From: XN24 sp047921395
Lineage (GTDB): Bacteria > Pseudomonadota > Gammaproteobacteria > Steroidobacterales > XN24
Direction: 5' to 3'
NCBI GenBank assembly: GCA_047921395.1
Contig: JBLRWH010000004.1
Span: 1 to 64,000, forward strand
Length of the DNA: 64,000 bases
Shown here: positions 36,907-47,096 of the stretch, piece by piece
How positions within the stretch are numbered: position 1 is the first letter of the stretch
Layout of the letters: every line of letters starts with the position of its first letter
Notes under the pieces: generated by a model
What the model saw: only the letters and a program-made list of their open reading frames with translations
Told to the model about the DNA's origin: nothing
Database searches by the model: none
Made by a program: the position numbers and the translations under genes

Positions 36907-36939
36907 GCGGCCGGAGCAGCCTTGCGCCGCTCCGGCCGC
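36907..36939. terminator. GC hairpin after the GNAT gene
   Basis: An 11-bp perfect stem, GCGGCCGGAGC paired with GCTCCGGCCGC, with an 11-base loop between convergent genes. No clear T-run is present on either strand, so it is a possible bidirectional terminator of uncertain strength. Confidence 0.55.
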
Positions 36940-36982
36940 CGGGCCGCCCGTGCGGCGGCCCCGTGGGCAGGCGGGGGAGTGC

Positions 36983-37483
36983 CTACCGCACGCTGACCTT
37001 GTGGCGGCTGACCTTGGTGGCCTTCGGGATGACCAGCTCGAGGATGCCGTCCTTGAGTTCGGCTTTTGCCTTGTCGCCCACGACATCCACCGGCAGCGGA
37101 ATCGTCCGCTCCATGGCGCCACGGGCCATCTCGGCGCGATAGAAGTGCTCGGATTCCTCCTTCTCCGAGACCTCGCGATGCACCGCGATCGTCAGGAAAT
37201 CATCGGCAATGGTGATTTCCAGGTCCTTTTTTTCAATCCCGGGGAGCTCTGCGCGCACCAGCAGTTCGCTGTCGCGATCCACCATGTCGATCCGCGGGAA
37301 CTTCATCTCGAAGCTCTCCAGTTCGGCAAGCAGCGGACGCCGCCAACCCATCGGTTCCATCCACGGGCGTGAGAAGAGACTCTCCATGAGGTCTTCAATG
37401 CCCAGTAGCGGCTTGCTCATCCGCGCGACGCTCCTCGAGCTCGTCCCCGGTGTCTTCGGGGTCAACTCGCGTACCGTCGACAT
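36983..37483 (-). CDS. Hsp20/alpha-crystallin small heat-shock protein
   Basis: 166-residue ATP-independent chaperone. The alpha-crystallin domain (about 64-160) has FPRIDMVDRDSELLVRAELPGI, a strand block ending IPLPVDV, and AELKDGILELVIPK. The N-terminal arm contains the LFSRPW-like hydrophobic segment. ATG at 37483 is preferred because GGGAGG lies eight bases upstream; ATG at 37489 would have only two. It is monocistronic and convergent with the GNAT gene. Confidence 0.92.
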   Translation of the reverse strand: MSTVRELTPKTPGTSSRSVARMSKPLLGIEDLMESLFSRPWMEPMGWRRPLLAELESFEMKFPRIDMVDRDSELLVRAELPGIEKKDLEITIADDFLTIAVHREVSEKEESEHFYRAEMARGAMERTIPLPVDVVGDKAKAELKDGILELVIPKATKVSRHKVSVR

Positions 37484-37670
37484 GCTCATCACCTCCCAAT
37501 CGGGTCCGTACCTCGGGAAACCTTCCCGCTGGCATCTCTAAACCTAGTCCCGCCGGCGGAATGGGGCATCGAGGAAAGCGCGGATTGACTGGTGCTGGCG
37601 CGGAACGTCGAACGCGGCCGTCGGCGAAGAGGTTTTTCAGTGACTTGGCGGATCAACTGCGGGTCATACG

Positions 37671-37700
37671 AAAAAGGGGCGGACCCGAGGACCCGCCCCT
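37671..37700 (-). terminator. terminator of the subtilase gene
   Basis: On the minus strand AGGGGCGG-type arms (37675-37682 with 37693-37700) form an 8-bp stem followed by a run of five T. It lies 27 bp past the protease stop. Confidence 0.8.
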
Positions 37701-37726
37701 GTGGCGTATCTAAGGTGAACGACTGG

Positions 37727-39322
<1,596 letters not shown>

Positions 39323-39442
39323 GGGGGACCTCTCCTGTTAGTTTCGAGACGCGGTCTGTCGCCGCGCTCTGTCCGGATAGTCCCACCGATCTGCCGCGGA
39401 AGCGAGTCCCGCGTTGACATAAGCTCCGACGCGCGTCTCAGT

Positions 39443-40582
39443 TCAGCGTGCGGTACGCGCGTCGCCGGGCATCCGGTTGATGCGCTCGACGTCGCCCCCG
39501 ACATGCGCCAGCACCCGCGGATCCATGACGCGGCGCCACAGCGGCGGCACCAACGCGACCAGGAACATGCCGAAATAGCCCGTAGGCAGCTGCGGCGCCT
39601 CGTCGAAGTGGCGCAGCGACTGGTAGCGCCGCGCCGGCCACGCATGGTGGTCCGAGTGCCGCTGCAGCTGGTAGAGCAGCAGGTTGGAGACCACCCGGTT
39701 GGAATTCCAGCTGTGGCGCGGCATCGTGCGCTCGTAACCGCCGCCCGGGAGGCGCTCACGCAGCAGGCCGTAGTGCTCGACATAGTTCGCCGCCGACAGC
39801 AGGCTGTACGCGAACACTGCCTGGGCCAGCATGAAGGGCAGCACCGCCGGCCCCAGCGCGACGAGCAATCCGCCCCAGAACAGCACGCTCAGCGCCCAGG
39901 CCTGCAGGTTCTCGTTGCGGAGGTCGAAGACGCCCCGGCCCCGGGCGGCGAGCCGCTCACGCTCGAGGCGCCAGGCGCGCCGGAACGCGCCCGGGATCTC
40001 GCGCCGCATGAAACGGTAATAGCTCTCGCCGAAGCGCGACGAGGCCGGATCCTCGGGGGTGGCGACGTCGCGGTGGTGGCCGCGCACGTGCTCGACAACG
40101 AAGTGCCCGTAGCAGGCGGGGGCGAGTGCGAAGCGGGCCAGCCAGCGCTCCAGCGCGGGCTTCTTGTGCCCCAGCTCGTGCGCGGCGTTGATCCCGGCGC
40201 CGCTGGTCCAGCCGGCCGAGATCGCCAGGCCGAGCCAGCCGAACGGCGACAACCCGCCCCGCACCGCCACCCAGGCGACCACGATGACGGTCAGCCAGAC
40301 GGCCGGCACGGCGAGCCAGGTCAGCCAGCGATACCAGGCCTCTCGCTCGAGTGTCGGGACCAGTGACTCGGGCGGGTTGTTCCGGTCTTCCCCCAGGACC
40401 TGGTCCAGCAGCGGCACGAGGCCGTAGACGACGACGGGGGTCAACCACAGCAGCCACTCGCCGGCGCCCAGGCGCCAGCCGAGCAGGCTGGCCAGGGGCA
40501 GCATGGGCAGCAGCACCGACAGCAGCCAGTAGTGCCGCCGCCGGTCGACCCAACCCACCGCGTCCATCGCGCTCGTTGCCAT
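39443..40582 (-). CDS. alkB: alkane 1-monooxygenase
   Basis: 379-residue integral-membrane non-haem diiron hydroxylase that converts n-alkanes to 1-alkanols. All the family His motifs are present: AAHELGHKK, EHVRGHHRDVATPEDPASSR, the NYVEHYGL signature, and LQRHSDHHAWPARRYQ. About six hydrophobic helices surround them. The start at 40582 has GAGGAG. No rubredoxin or rubredoxin reductase gene is adjacent, so electrons must come from elsewhere. A divergent AraC-type regulator starts 93 bp away and probably controls it. Confidence 0.95.
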   Translation of the reverse strand: MATSAMDAVGWVDRRRHYWLLSVLLPMLPLASLLGWRLGAGEWLLWLTPVVVYGLVPLLDQVLGEDRNNPPESLVPTLEREAWYRWLTWLAVPAVWLTVIVVAWVAVRGGLSPFGWLGLAISAGWTSGAGINAAHELGHKKPALERWLARFALAPACYGHFVVEHVRGHHRDVATPEDPASSRFGESYYRFMRREIPGAFRRAWRLERERLAARGRGVFDLRNENLQAWALSVLFWGGLLVALGPAVLPFMLAQAVFAYSLLSAANYVEHYGLLRERLPGGGYERTMPRHSWNSNRVVSNLLLYQLQRHSDHHAWPARRYQSLRHFDEAPQLPTGYFGMFLVALVPPLWRRVMDPRVLAHVGGDVERINRMPGDARTAR

Positions 40583-40675
40583 GCCGTGCTCCTCGAGATT
40601 CTCACTCCACTCTATCGATGCGCCAGGCGAAGGCATTGTTCCCTGCCGGCGCTGCTTTTGTTATTTTCGGCCAAC

Positions 40676-41722
40676 ATGGTCACGCAATTGTCATCGCTGC
40701 CGCTTCCGCCGGGCGCGCAGCATCCGGCCGCCGGCGTCGTCGTGCTCGCGCGCACGCTCGAGGACCTCGGCCACGACCCCCGGCCGCTGCTGCGCGACTG
40801 CGGCCTGCCGTCCCAGCTGGCAGGGACCGGGCAGACGGTGCCCGTGGACCGGGAGATCGCCTTCATCAGGGCGGCCCTGCAGGTTTCCGGCCGACCCGAT
40901 CTCGGGCTGCTCGCCGGCCGCGGGCACCGCTTCCCGGTATTCGGCTTCTGGGGCCTGGCGCTGGCCGCGAGCCCGACCCTTGCGAGCGCGATCCGGGTGG
41001 GGCTGCAGTACGTCGACCTGACCCATACCTTCCTGCACTGGAGCTTCCAGCGCGGCCGGGGCGACGCCGAGCTCGTGATGCGGGCCTCCTTCCCGCTGGG
41101 CGACCTGGAGACGTTCTTCGTCGAGCGGGATGCGGCGGCCGCGGTGACCTTGCTCGAGGATCTGACCGGCCAGCACGGCACACTCCGGGAGGCGGTGTTT
41201 GCGTATCCCGCGCCGGCCTGGGCGGAGCGCTACCCCGCCACCTTCGGGTGCCCGGTGGCGTTCCGCCGTAATCGCAATGCGCTCCGGCTCGGCGCGGCCC
41301 GGCTGGATCAGGCGCTGCCCGGCGGCGACCCGATGACGGCCGTGGCTGCGGAGGCGCAATGCCGGCGCCTGCTGGAGTCGTTCTCGCCGGTCGGCGGCCT
41401 GGCCATGCGGCTGCGCCGCATCATGCTCGACCACCCGGGGCGCCTGCCCACCCAGGACGAGGCCGCGCGCCACCTGGGGTTGTCGCGCCGCAGCCTGCGG
41501 CGCCGCCTGGCCGAGGAAGGCACCGGGTTCCGGGCGCTGGTGGACGAGGTGCGCTTCGGCCTGGTCGCCGGCTACCTGGAGAACACGCCCCTGTCGCTGG
41601 ACGAGATCGCGGCCCGCACGGGGTTCAGCGACGCCGCCAACCTGTCGCACGCCTTTCGCCGCTGGACGGGCGTGACGCCCGGCGAGTGGCGCAGCCGGGG
41701 CGGCGCAGGCGGCGGCGCCTGA
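40676..41722 (+). CDS. AraC-family transcriptional regulator
   Basis: 348 residues. The N-terminal ligand domain (about 20-215) is of the 'arabinose-binding' type seen in OruR/ArgR-like regulators. The C-terminal AraC helix-turn-helix pair (about 240-340) has TQDEAARHLGLSRRSLRRRLAEEG and LSLDEIAARTGFSDAANLSHAFRRWTG. Divergent orientation and a 93-bp shared gap with alkB suggest it activates alkB in response to alkanes or alkanols. The ATG at 40676 lacks a strong ribosome site, so the start is less certain than the domains. Confidence 0.9.
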   Translation: MVTQLSSLPLPPGAQHPAAGVVVLARTLEDLGHDPRPLLRDCGLPSQLAGTGQTVPVDREIAFIRAALQVSGRPDLGLLAGRGHRFPVFGFWGLALAASPTLASAIRVGLQYVDLTHTFLHWSFQRGRGDAELVMRASFPLGDLETFFVERDAAAAVTLLEDLTGQHGTLREAVFAYPAPAWAERYPATFGCPVAFRRNRNALRLGAARLDQALPGGDPMTAVAAEAQCRRLLESFSPVGGLAMRLRRIMLDHPGRLPTQDEAARHLGLSRRSLRRRLAEEGTGFRALVDEVRFGLVAGYLENTPLSLDEIAARTGFSDAANLSHAFRRWTGVTPGEWRSRGGAGGGA

Positions 41723-41806
41723 ATCCGGGCCGGCCCGCAACTGCGATAACATGGCTGACTTGGGTCACGAGCACTGCAGAACACGGGGCTTCATTTCTTG
41801 AGGATC

Positions 41807-43123
41807 ATGGATCGACTGCTGACCGCGGGGTTCCGGCACAACAGCCGGCGCCTGACCCGTTTCGCGCGGCCGCAGCCCAGCGAATCGCTCCCCGCGCCCG
41901 ATCCGTCGCGCAGCTACATGCTTTACCTGCACGTGCCGTTCTGCACCGTGCTGTGCCCGTTCTGTTCATTCCACCGCGTCTGCTTCGAGGAACACAAGGC
42001 TCTCAAGTACTTCAAGAGCCTGCGGCAGGAAATCCGCATGGCGCACGAGGCCGGATACCTGTTTTCCGACCTGTATGTCGGCGGCGGCACGCCGACCGTC
42101 ATGCCGGGCGAGCTGGCGAAGACGCTGGAGCTGCTGCACAAGCTGAGCCCCATCAAGAGCATTTCCATCGAGACCAACCCGGACGACCTGACGCCGGCGA
42201 TCATGTCGCAGATGCGCGACGCGGGCGTGACGCGCGTCTCGGTCGGCATCCAGAGCCTGGACGACGAGCTCCTGAAGCAGATGGACCGCTACGAGAAATA
42301 CGGCTCGGCGGCCCAGGTCATGAAACGGCTCGAGGGCGCCCACGGCTTCTTCGAGACCCTCAACGCCGACATGATCTTCAACCTGCCGCACCAGGACGAC
42401 GCGTCGCTGCGCCGGGACATCGACCTGCTGACGCGCGAGCTCGAGGTCAGCCAGGTGACCTTCTACCCGCTGATGAGCGCCGAGAGCACGATGCGCAAGA
42501 TGCTCAAGACCATGGGCGAGGTGGACTTCGACCGCGAGGGGCGGATGTACCGCCTGATCCTGGACGCACTGCCCGCGTCCTACCGGCCGTCCTCCGCCTG
42601 GTGCTTCAATCGCAACAGCAGCACCGTGGACGAGTACATCATCGAGAACGAGGAATACCTCGGGCTCGGCAGCGGCTCGCTCAGCTACCTGGATGGCGTG
42701 CTGTATTCGAGCACCTTCTCGCTGAACCACTACAACCGCCAGGTCGAGGCGGGCAACTTCGGCATCAGCCGGCGCCAGCCACTGACCCGGCGGGACCGGC
42801 TCCGCTACTTCATGTTGATGAACCTGTTCGGCCTGTCGCTGGATAAGAAGACCGCCGAGGCCCGCTACCCGGGCTTCTTCGTGAAGCTCGCCGCCGAGAT
42901 CCTCGGGCTCAGGCTCATGGGCGCCGTGCGCGACACTGGCGACCGGCTGGTACTCACGGAGTACGGCATGCGCATATGGATCCTCATCATGCGCGAGTTC
43001 TTCATGGCCGTTTCGGACTTCCGCGACCTGATGCGTCACACCATCCGCGAGGAGCTGGACGCTCCCGGCCCGCTCGAGGCGCGCCTTCCGACCCCCGACC
43101 TGCGCCCCCCGGGTACGCATTGA
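41807..43123 (+). CDS. HemW/HemN-like radical SAM protein
   Basis: 438 residues. The radical SAM cluster motif is CTVLCPFC (C-X3-C-X2-C) in LYLHVPFCTVLCPFCSF near residue 43, with GGGTPT for SAM binding and SVGIQSLDDELLKQM. This is the coproporphyrinogen-oxidase/haem-chaperone superfamily. Oxygen-independent HemN carries a fourth Cys (C-X-C) that is absent here, so a haem chaperone or haem-utilisation role (HemW, HutW type) is more likely than coproporphyrinogen oxidation. The start at 41807 follows GAGG. It lies 179 bp upstream of an 11-haem cytochrome gene on the same strand, a suggestive pairing. Confidence 0.85.
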   Translation: MDRLLTAGFRHNSRRLTRFARPQPSESLPAPDPSRSYMLYLHVPFCTVLCPFCSFHRVCFEEHKALKYFKSLRQEIRMAHEAGYLFSDLYVGGGTPTVMPGELAKTLELLHKLSPIKSISIETNPDDLTPAIMSQMRDAGVTRVSVGIQSLDDELLKQMDRYEKYGSAAQVMKRLEGAHGFFETLNADMIFNLPHQDDASLRRDIDLLTRELEVSQVTFYPLMSAESTMRKMLKTMGEVDFDREGRMYRLILDALPASYRPSSAWCFNRNSSTVDEYIIENEEYLGLGSGSLSYLDGVLYSSTFSLNHYNRQVEAGNFGISRRQPLTRRDRLRYFMLMNLFGLSLDKKTAEARYPGFFVKLAAEILGLRLMGAVRDTGDRLVLTEYGMRIWILIMREFFMAVSDFRDLMRHTIREELDAPGPLEARLPTPDLRPPGTH

Positions 43124-43302
43124 CCCTGATTGCGGCGGCCTCGCCGCAGCGCAAAATTGTCTCCGCCCGAGGTAAATGTCCGTAAACCATCAGTTTGCGG
43201 GCCTTGCCGCTTGAAGGCTCGGCCGATTCTTGGGGCGGCCGAACACCACCAGAAGGCTCCCGCGCGACGGGAAGCCCGCGGTCCACGGACCGGAAAAACG
43301 GG

Positions 43303-45285
43303 ATGACAGTCATGGCCAGACACGCTTCTCTTCCTGCATTGCTCAGCGGCCTGCTGGCCGTGGCGGCGCTCTCGCTGGGTGCCACCACCGCGGGCGCCCA
43401 GGAGCGCGAGATCAACTGCGTCGGATGTCACGACGATGTTCACTTCGACTCGACCGCGCACGCGGAGGTGGCCTGCAAGAGCTGCCACACCAACGTCACG
43501 CGGCCGCGCCACAAGAAAGAGGACCTGGCCGACCTCACCGGCGACGCCGTCTGCGTGCAATGCCACGCCATGGCGCCCCGCGCCGTCGGGCGCAGCGTGC
43601 ACGGCGGCCAAGTCGCCTGCATGGACTGCCACGGCAGCGCGCACGAGATGCTGAAGAACGACGACCTGCTGTCGCCGATGTCGCCAGTCGGGCAGGTCCG
43701 TGTCTGTGGCGACTGCCATGCCGCTCATCCCGGCCAGGAAGGCCTGATCGAGGCCTTCGTCGACAGCGTGCACGGCCGCGGCCTGCTGCGCTCCGGCCTG
43801 GTCGCCTCCCCGACCTGCAGCACCTGCCACGGCAGCCACCGCGTGGTGGCCGTGGAGGACGAGCGCTCTCCCACGTCGTTCCAGAACTCGCCCCAGCTGT
43901 GCGGCGACTGCCACCAGTACATCTACAAGGAGTGGCTGAACGTCAGCGCGCACGGCGCTGCCTGGACGGCCGGCAACACGCAGACCGCCACCTGCGTGGA
44001 TTGCCACGAGTCCCATTCGATTGGCGACCCCGTGATGGGAGCCGAGCGTTTGCACATGGCCGAGGAGTGCGGCGACTGCCACGGCGACTTCTACAACACC
44101 TATCGCGGCGGCTTCCACGGCAAGGCGACGAACCTAGGCCTGCAGAAGTCCGCGACCTGCTCGGATTGCCATTCGCCGCACAGCACGCTCGGCAAGGACG
44201 ATCCGCGCTCCACGATTCATCCCGACAACGCGCAGGCCATGTGCGGCCAGTGCCATGGCAACGTCACGGCGGCATTCGCCTCGTTCAGCCCGCACGTCGA
44301 CCCCAGCGACCCGAGCGACAACTTCTGGGTGTACCTGATCGCCATGGCGATGCATGCCCTGGTCATCGGCGTGTTCGGCTTCTTCGGCATCCACGCGATC
44401 CTGTGGCTGCAGCGCGGCATCGTCGGCCTGAAGCGCGGCGAATTCGTCGGCCACCACAGCGCCAGCGGCCAGTACATCCGGCGCTTCAAGAAGCGCGATA
44501 TCAGCATGCACAAGCTGATCATCGTGACCTTCCTGCTGCTGGCCGCGACCGGCCTGCCGCTCAAGTTCAGCCATGCGCCCTGGGCGCACACGCTGATGGG
44601 CTGGTGGGGCGGCCTCGAGATCACCATGTTTCTGCACCGGGCCGCGGCGATCGGCACTTTCGGCTACTTCGCCTGGCATCTCGGCATCCTTGCGCACCGC
44701 TTCTTCATCAAGAAGGAGAAGGGCCTGTTCTGGGGCCCGAACTCCATGACGCCGCAGCTCAAGGACGGCAAGGACATCGTCGCGATGTTCAAGTACTTCC
44801 TGTACATGGGCCCGCGGCCCGCCGGCGACCGCTGGACCTACTGGGAGAAGTTCGACTACCTGGCGGTGTTCTGGGGCATGATGATCATCGGCGGCTCCGG
44901 CCTGGCGCTGTGGTTCCCGAACTTCTTCACCACGATCCTGCCGCTGCCGGGCTGGGCGCTGACCGCCGCCTACGTGGTGCACAGCGAGGAAGCCCTGCTG
45001 GCGACCGGCTTCATCTTCCTGTTCCACTTCTTCCACACGCACCTGCGTCCGGAAAGCTTCCCGCTCGATCCCGTCGTGTTCACCGGCAGCCAGCCGCTCG
45101 AGCGCTTCAAGGACGAGCGGCCGCTGGAGTACCAGCGGATGGTCGACGAGGGCACGCTCGAGCAGCACCTGGTGCCTCCGCCGACCGACGAGCAGATGCG
45201 GAAGATCTATTTCTGGGGCTTCCTGGCCGTCGCCATCGGCCTGGCCCTGGCGGTGGGCATCTTCACGGCCCTGCTCATCTATTGA
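43303..45285 (+). CDS. 11-haem cytochrome c fused to a membrane cytochrome b domain
   Basis: 660 residues with a signal sequence of about 32. Eleven CXXCH sites start at Cys39, 58, 84, 106, 135, 172, 200, 231, 256, 286 and 314. A membrane domain (about 342-660) has around six helices with spaced histidines (SMHKLIIVTFLLLAATGLPLKF, MFLHRAAAIGTFGYFAWHLG, FHFFHTHLRPE) like formate-dehydrogenase/b561-type diheme subunits. The layout resembles CbcL-type quinone-linked cytochromes of metal reducers. It would oxidise or reduce menaquinone/ubiquinone and pass electrons to periplasmic haems. The true partner and acceptor are unknown. ATG at 43303 or 43312. Confidence 0.92.
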   Translation: MTVMARHASLPALLSGLLAVAALSLGATTAGAQEREINCVGCHDDVHFDSTAHAEVACKSCHTNVTRPRHKKEDLADLTGDAVCVQCHAMAPRAVGRSVHGGQVACMDCHGSAHEMLKNDDLLSPMSPVGQVRVCGDCHAAHPGQEGLIEAFVDSVHGRGLLRSGLVASPTCSTCHGSHRVVAVEDERSPTSFQNSPQLCGDCHQYIYKEWLNVSAHGAAWTAGNTQTATCVDCHESHSIGDPVMGAERLHMAEECGDCHGDFYNTYRGGFHGKATNLGLQKSATCSDCHSPHSTLGKDDPRSTIHPDNAQAMCGQCHGNVTAAFASFSPHVDPSDPSDNFWVYLIAMAMHALVIGVFGFFGIHAILWLQRGIVGLKRGEFVGHHSASGQYIRRFKKRDISMHKLIIVTFLLLAATGLPLKFSHAPWAHTLMGWWGGLEITMFLHRAAAIGTFGYFAWHLGILAHRFFIKKEKGLFWGPNSMTPQLKDGKDIVAMFKYFLYMGPRPAGDRWTYWEKFDYLAVFWGMMIIGGSGLALWFPNFFTTILPLPGWALTAAYVVHSEEALLATGFIFLFHFFHTHLRPESFPLDPVVFTGSQPLERFKDERPLEYQRMVDEGTLEQHLVPPPTDEQMRKIYFWGFLAVAIGLALAVGIFTALLIY

Positions 45286-45405
45286 TGCAGGGACGCGTCC
45301 GGGCGGCCAGGACGGCTGCCCGGATCAACCCCGAGGGATCGGGCGCCGGACCCCGTCGAGCAATCGGCGGGGCCTTGCCCGTTCCCTGGCCCGGCAACCA
45401 GGCTG

Positions 45406-45434
45406 GCATCACCGCAGCGTTGCTGCGATGATGC
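45406..45434. promoter_or_regulatory. hairpin between the two multihaem genes
   Basis: GCATCACCGCAGC pairs with GCTGCGATGATGC across a three-base loop, 12 of 13 positions complementary. It lies in the 209-bp gap, 61 bp before the next start. A second GC stem lies near 45300. There is no T-run. It may be an operator, an mRNA-stability structure or an attenuator. Confidence 0.45.
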
Positions 45435-45494
45435 GGGCCCATCGCCGCCTCGCCCGCACCATGGCGGGTTTCTGCTGACTACCGAGGGCTGATC

Positions 45495-46922
45495 ATGGCC
45501 AGATATTTCTTCGCCGCACTGACCCGGAACCCGATCAGCCTCGCCGGCACGGCGCTGGCCGTCGCGTCGCTGACGCTGATCGTCACGCTGTTCATCGTCC
45601 AGATGGTCGGCTTCGAGGGCGGACCCTATCTCGGCATCCTCACCTACCTCGTGCTGCCGATGTTCTTCGTCGCCGGCCTGGTGCTGATTCCGCTGGGCAT
45701 CGTCCGCCAGCGCAGGCGCGCGGCGAAAATGGCGGCCAGCGGCGTGGCGCCGCCGCTGTTCCCCGTCATCGACCTGAACAGCGAGACCACCCGCAAGTCG
45801 GTCATCATCTTCATGGTGCTGACGATGGTGAACATCATCGTGCTCGCCGGTGCGACCTACAAGGGCGTCGAAATCATGGACTCGACGGCCTTCTGCGGCC
45901 TCGCCTGCCACGCCGTAATGCAGCCCGAGCACACCGCCCACAGCCGCTCGCCGCATTCGCGGGTCCGCTGCGTGGACTGCCATATCGGCCCGGGCGCCGA
46001 CTGGTTCGTGAAATCCAAGATGGACGGCGCCTGGCAGCTGGTCGCGGTGGCGCTCAACATCTATCCCCAGCCGATTTCCACGCCGCTGCACAACCTCCGC
46101 CCGGCCCGCGACACCTGCGAGCAGTGCCACTGGCCGACCAAGTTCGTAGGCGACAAGCTGAAGGTTCACACGATCTTCAACGAGGACGAAAACAACACCG
46201 AGCTGCGCAACGCCATCCTGCTGAAGGTCGGCGGGCTGCACGGCCGCGACTCCTCCGGCATCCACTGGCACGTGGACCCGAACATCCAGATCCGCTACCG
46301 CTCCGACGAAAGCCGCATGAACATCTACGACATCGAACTGACCCGGGCGGACGGCACGGTCAAGGTGTTCCTCGCCGACGAGACGCCGGAAGATGCCAGC
46401 GACTGGCGCACCATGGACTGCGTGGATTGCCACAACCGGCCGACGCACATCTATCGCCATCCGAGCAAGGAAGTCGACCTGCTGATGGCGGCCGGCCGGA
46501 TCGACCCCGCCCTCCCGTACGTGAAGCGCGAGAGCGTGCGCATCATCGAAGAAGCCGACTACCAGACGCACGACGAGGCGCGGATCGGGTTGGCGGAGTC
46601 GCTGCAGGCTTTCTATCGCGAGAACTACCCCGACGTGCTGGCGCAGAACGCGGTCGCGGTGACGGAAGCGGGCGACGCACTCGGTGACATCTTCAGCTGG
46701 AACGTGTTCCCCCACATGCGAGTGAACTGGGACACCTATCCCAACCACGCCGGTCATCCGCCGGTCCGGTCCCGCGAGACGGCGCCCGGCTGTTTTCGCT
46801 GTCACAACCGGAATCACAAGACGGCCGAGGGTGAAGGCATTACCCGCAGCTGCGACACCTGCCATACCGTGCTCGCCCAGCGCGAGGAAGATTCCGAGAT
46901 CCTGCGGCTGCTGAACCCTTAA
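45495..46922 (+). CDS. NapC/NirT-like membrane-anchored multihaem cytochrome c
   Basis: 475 residues. Three hydrophobic segments (about 15-38, 46-70 and 102-122) precede a periplasmic haem domain. Five CXXCH sites start at Cys159, 208, 309, 433 and 453. A sixth, FCGLACH at Cys134-Cys138-His139, has three residues between the cysteines (CX3CH), which in related NapC-type proteins may still bind haem. This would be a quinol dehydrogenase feeding periplasmic acceptors and is a likely partner of the 11-haem protein upstream. The C-terminal haem pair after residue 430 lies beyond the usual NapC core. Confidence 0.9.
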   Translation: MARYFFAALTRNPISLAGTALAVASLTLIVTLFIVQMVGFEGGPYLGILTYLVLPMFFVAGLVLIPLGIVRQRRRAAKMAASGVAPPLFPVIDLNSETTRKSVIIFMVLTMVNIIVLAGATYKGVEIMDSTAFCGLACHAVMQPEHTAHSRSPHSRVRCVDCHIGPGADWFVKSKMDGAWQLVAVALNIYPQPISTPLHNLRPARDTCEQCHWPTKFVGDKLKVHTIFNEDENNTELRNAILLKVGGLHGRDSSGIHWHVDPNIQIRYRSDESRMNIYDIELTRADGTVKVFLADETPEDASDWRTMDCVDCHNRPTHIYRHPSKEVDLLMAAGRIDPALPYVKRESVRIIEEADYQTHDEARIGLAESLQAFYRENYPDVLAQNAVAVTEAGDALGDIFSWNVFPHMRVNWDTYPNHAGHPPVRSRETAPGCFRCHNRNHKTAEGEGITRSCDTCHTVLAQREEDSEILRLLNP

Positions 46923-46980
46923 GGGGACACTGCCGAAACCGCAAAATGGGGACACTGCTCGCAGCAGCAGTGTCCCCATT
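46923..46980. repeat. nested palindrome repeat, copy C (right arm lost)
   Basis: The left outer arm GGGGACACTGCCGAAACCGC begins right after the cytochrome stop. The inner stem pairs 46945-46959 with 46966-46980 perfectly. The expected right outer arm is not recognisable after 46980. This copy therefore looks truncated. It lies between two genes of the same strand. Confidence 0.85.
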
Positions 46981-47096
46981 CTCATTCAGGCCGGACGTGG
47001 CCGGACTCGGGACAAAAAGTTCCCAAGCACTTACCACGATTGCCCGCGCGCAGCGTGCCCAGTAGAGTGCAGCGCAGCATAAATCCCGGAGATCCC

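Noticed and set aside
37561..37566. Sigma-32 promoter for the Hsp20 gene
   Set aside because: CCCCAT occurs on the minus strand, but no CTTGAA-like -35 lies at the right distance, and it is on the upstream side in a position I could not confirm.
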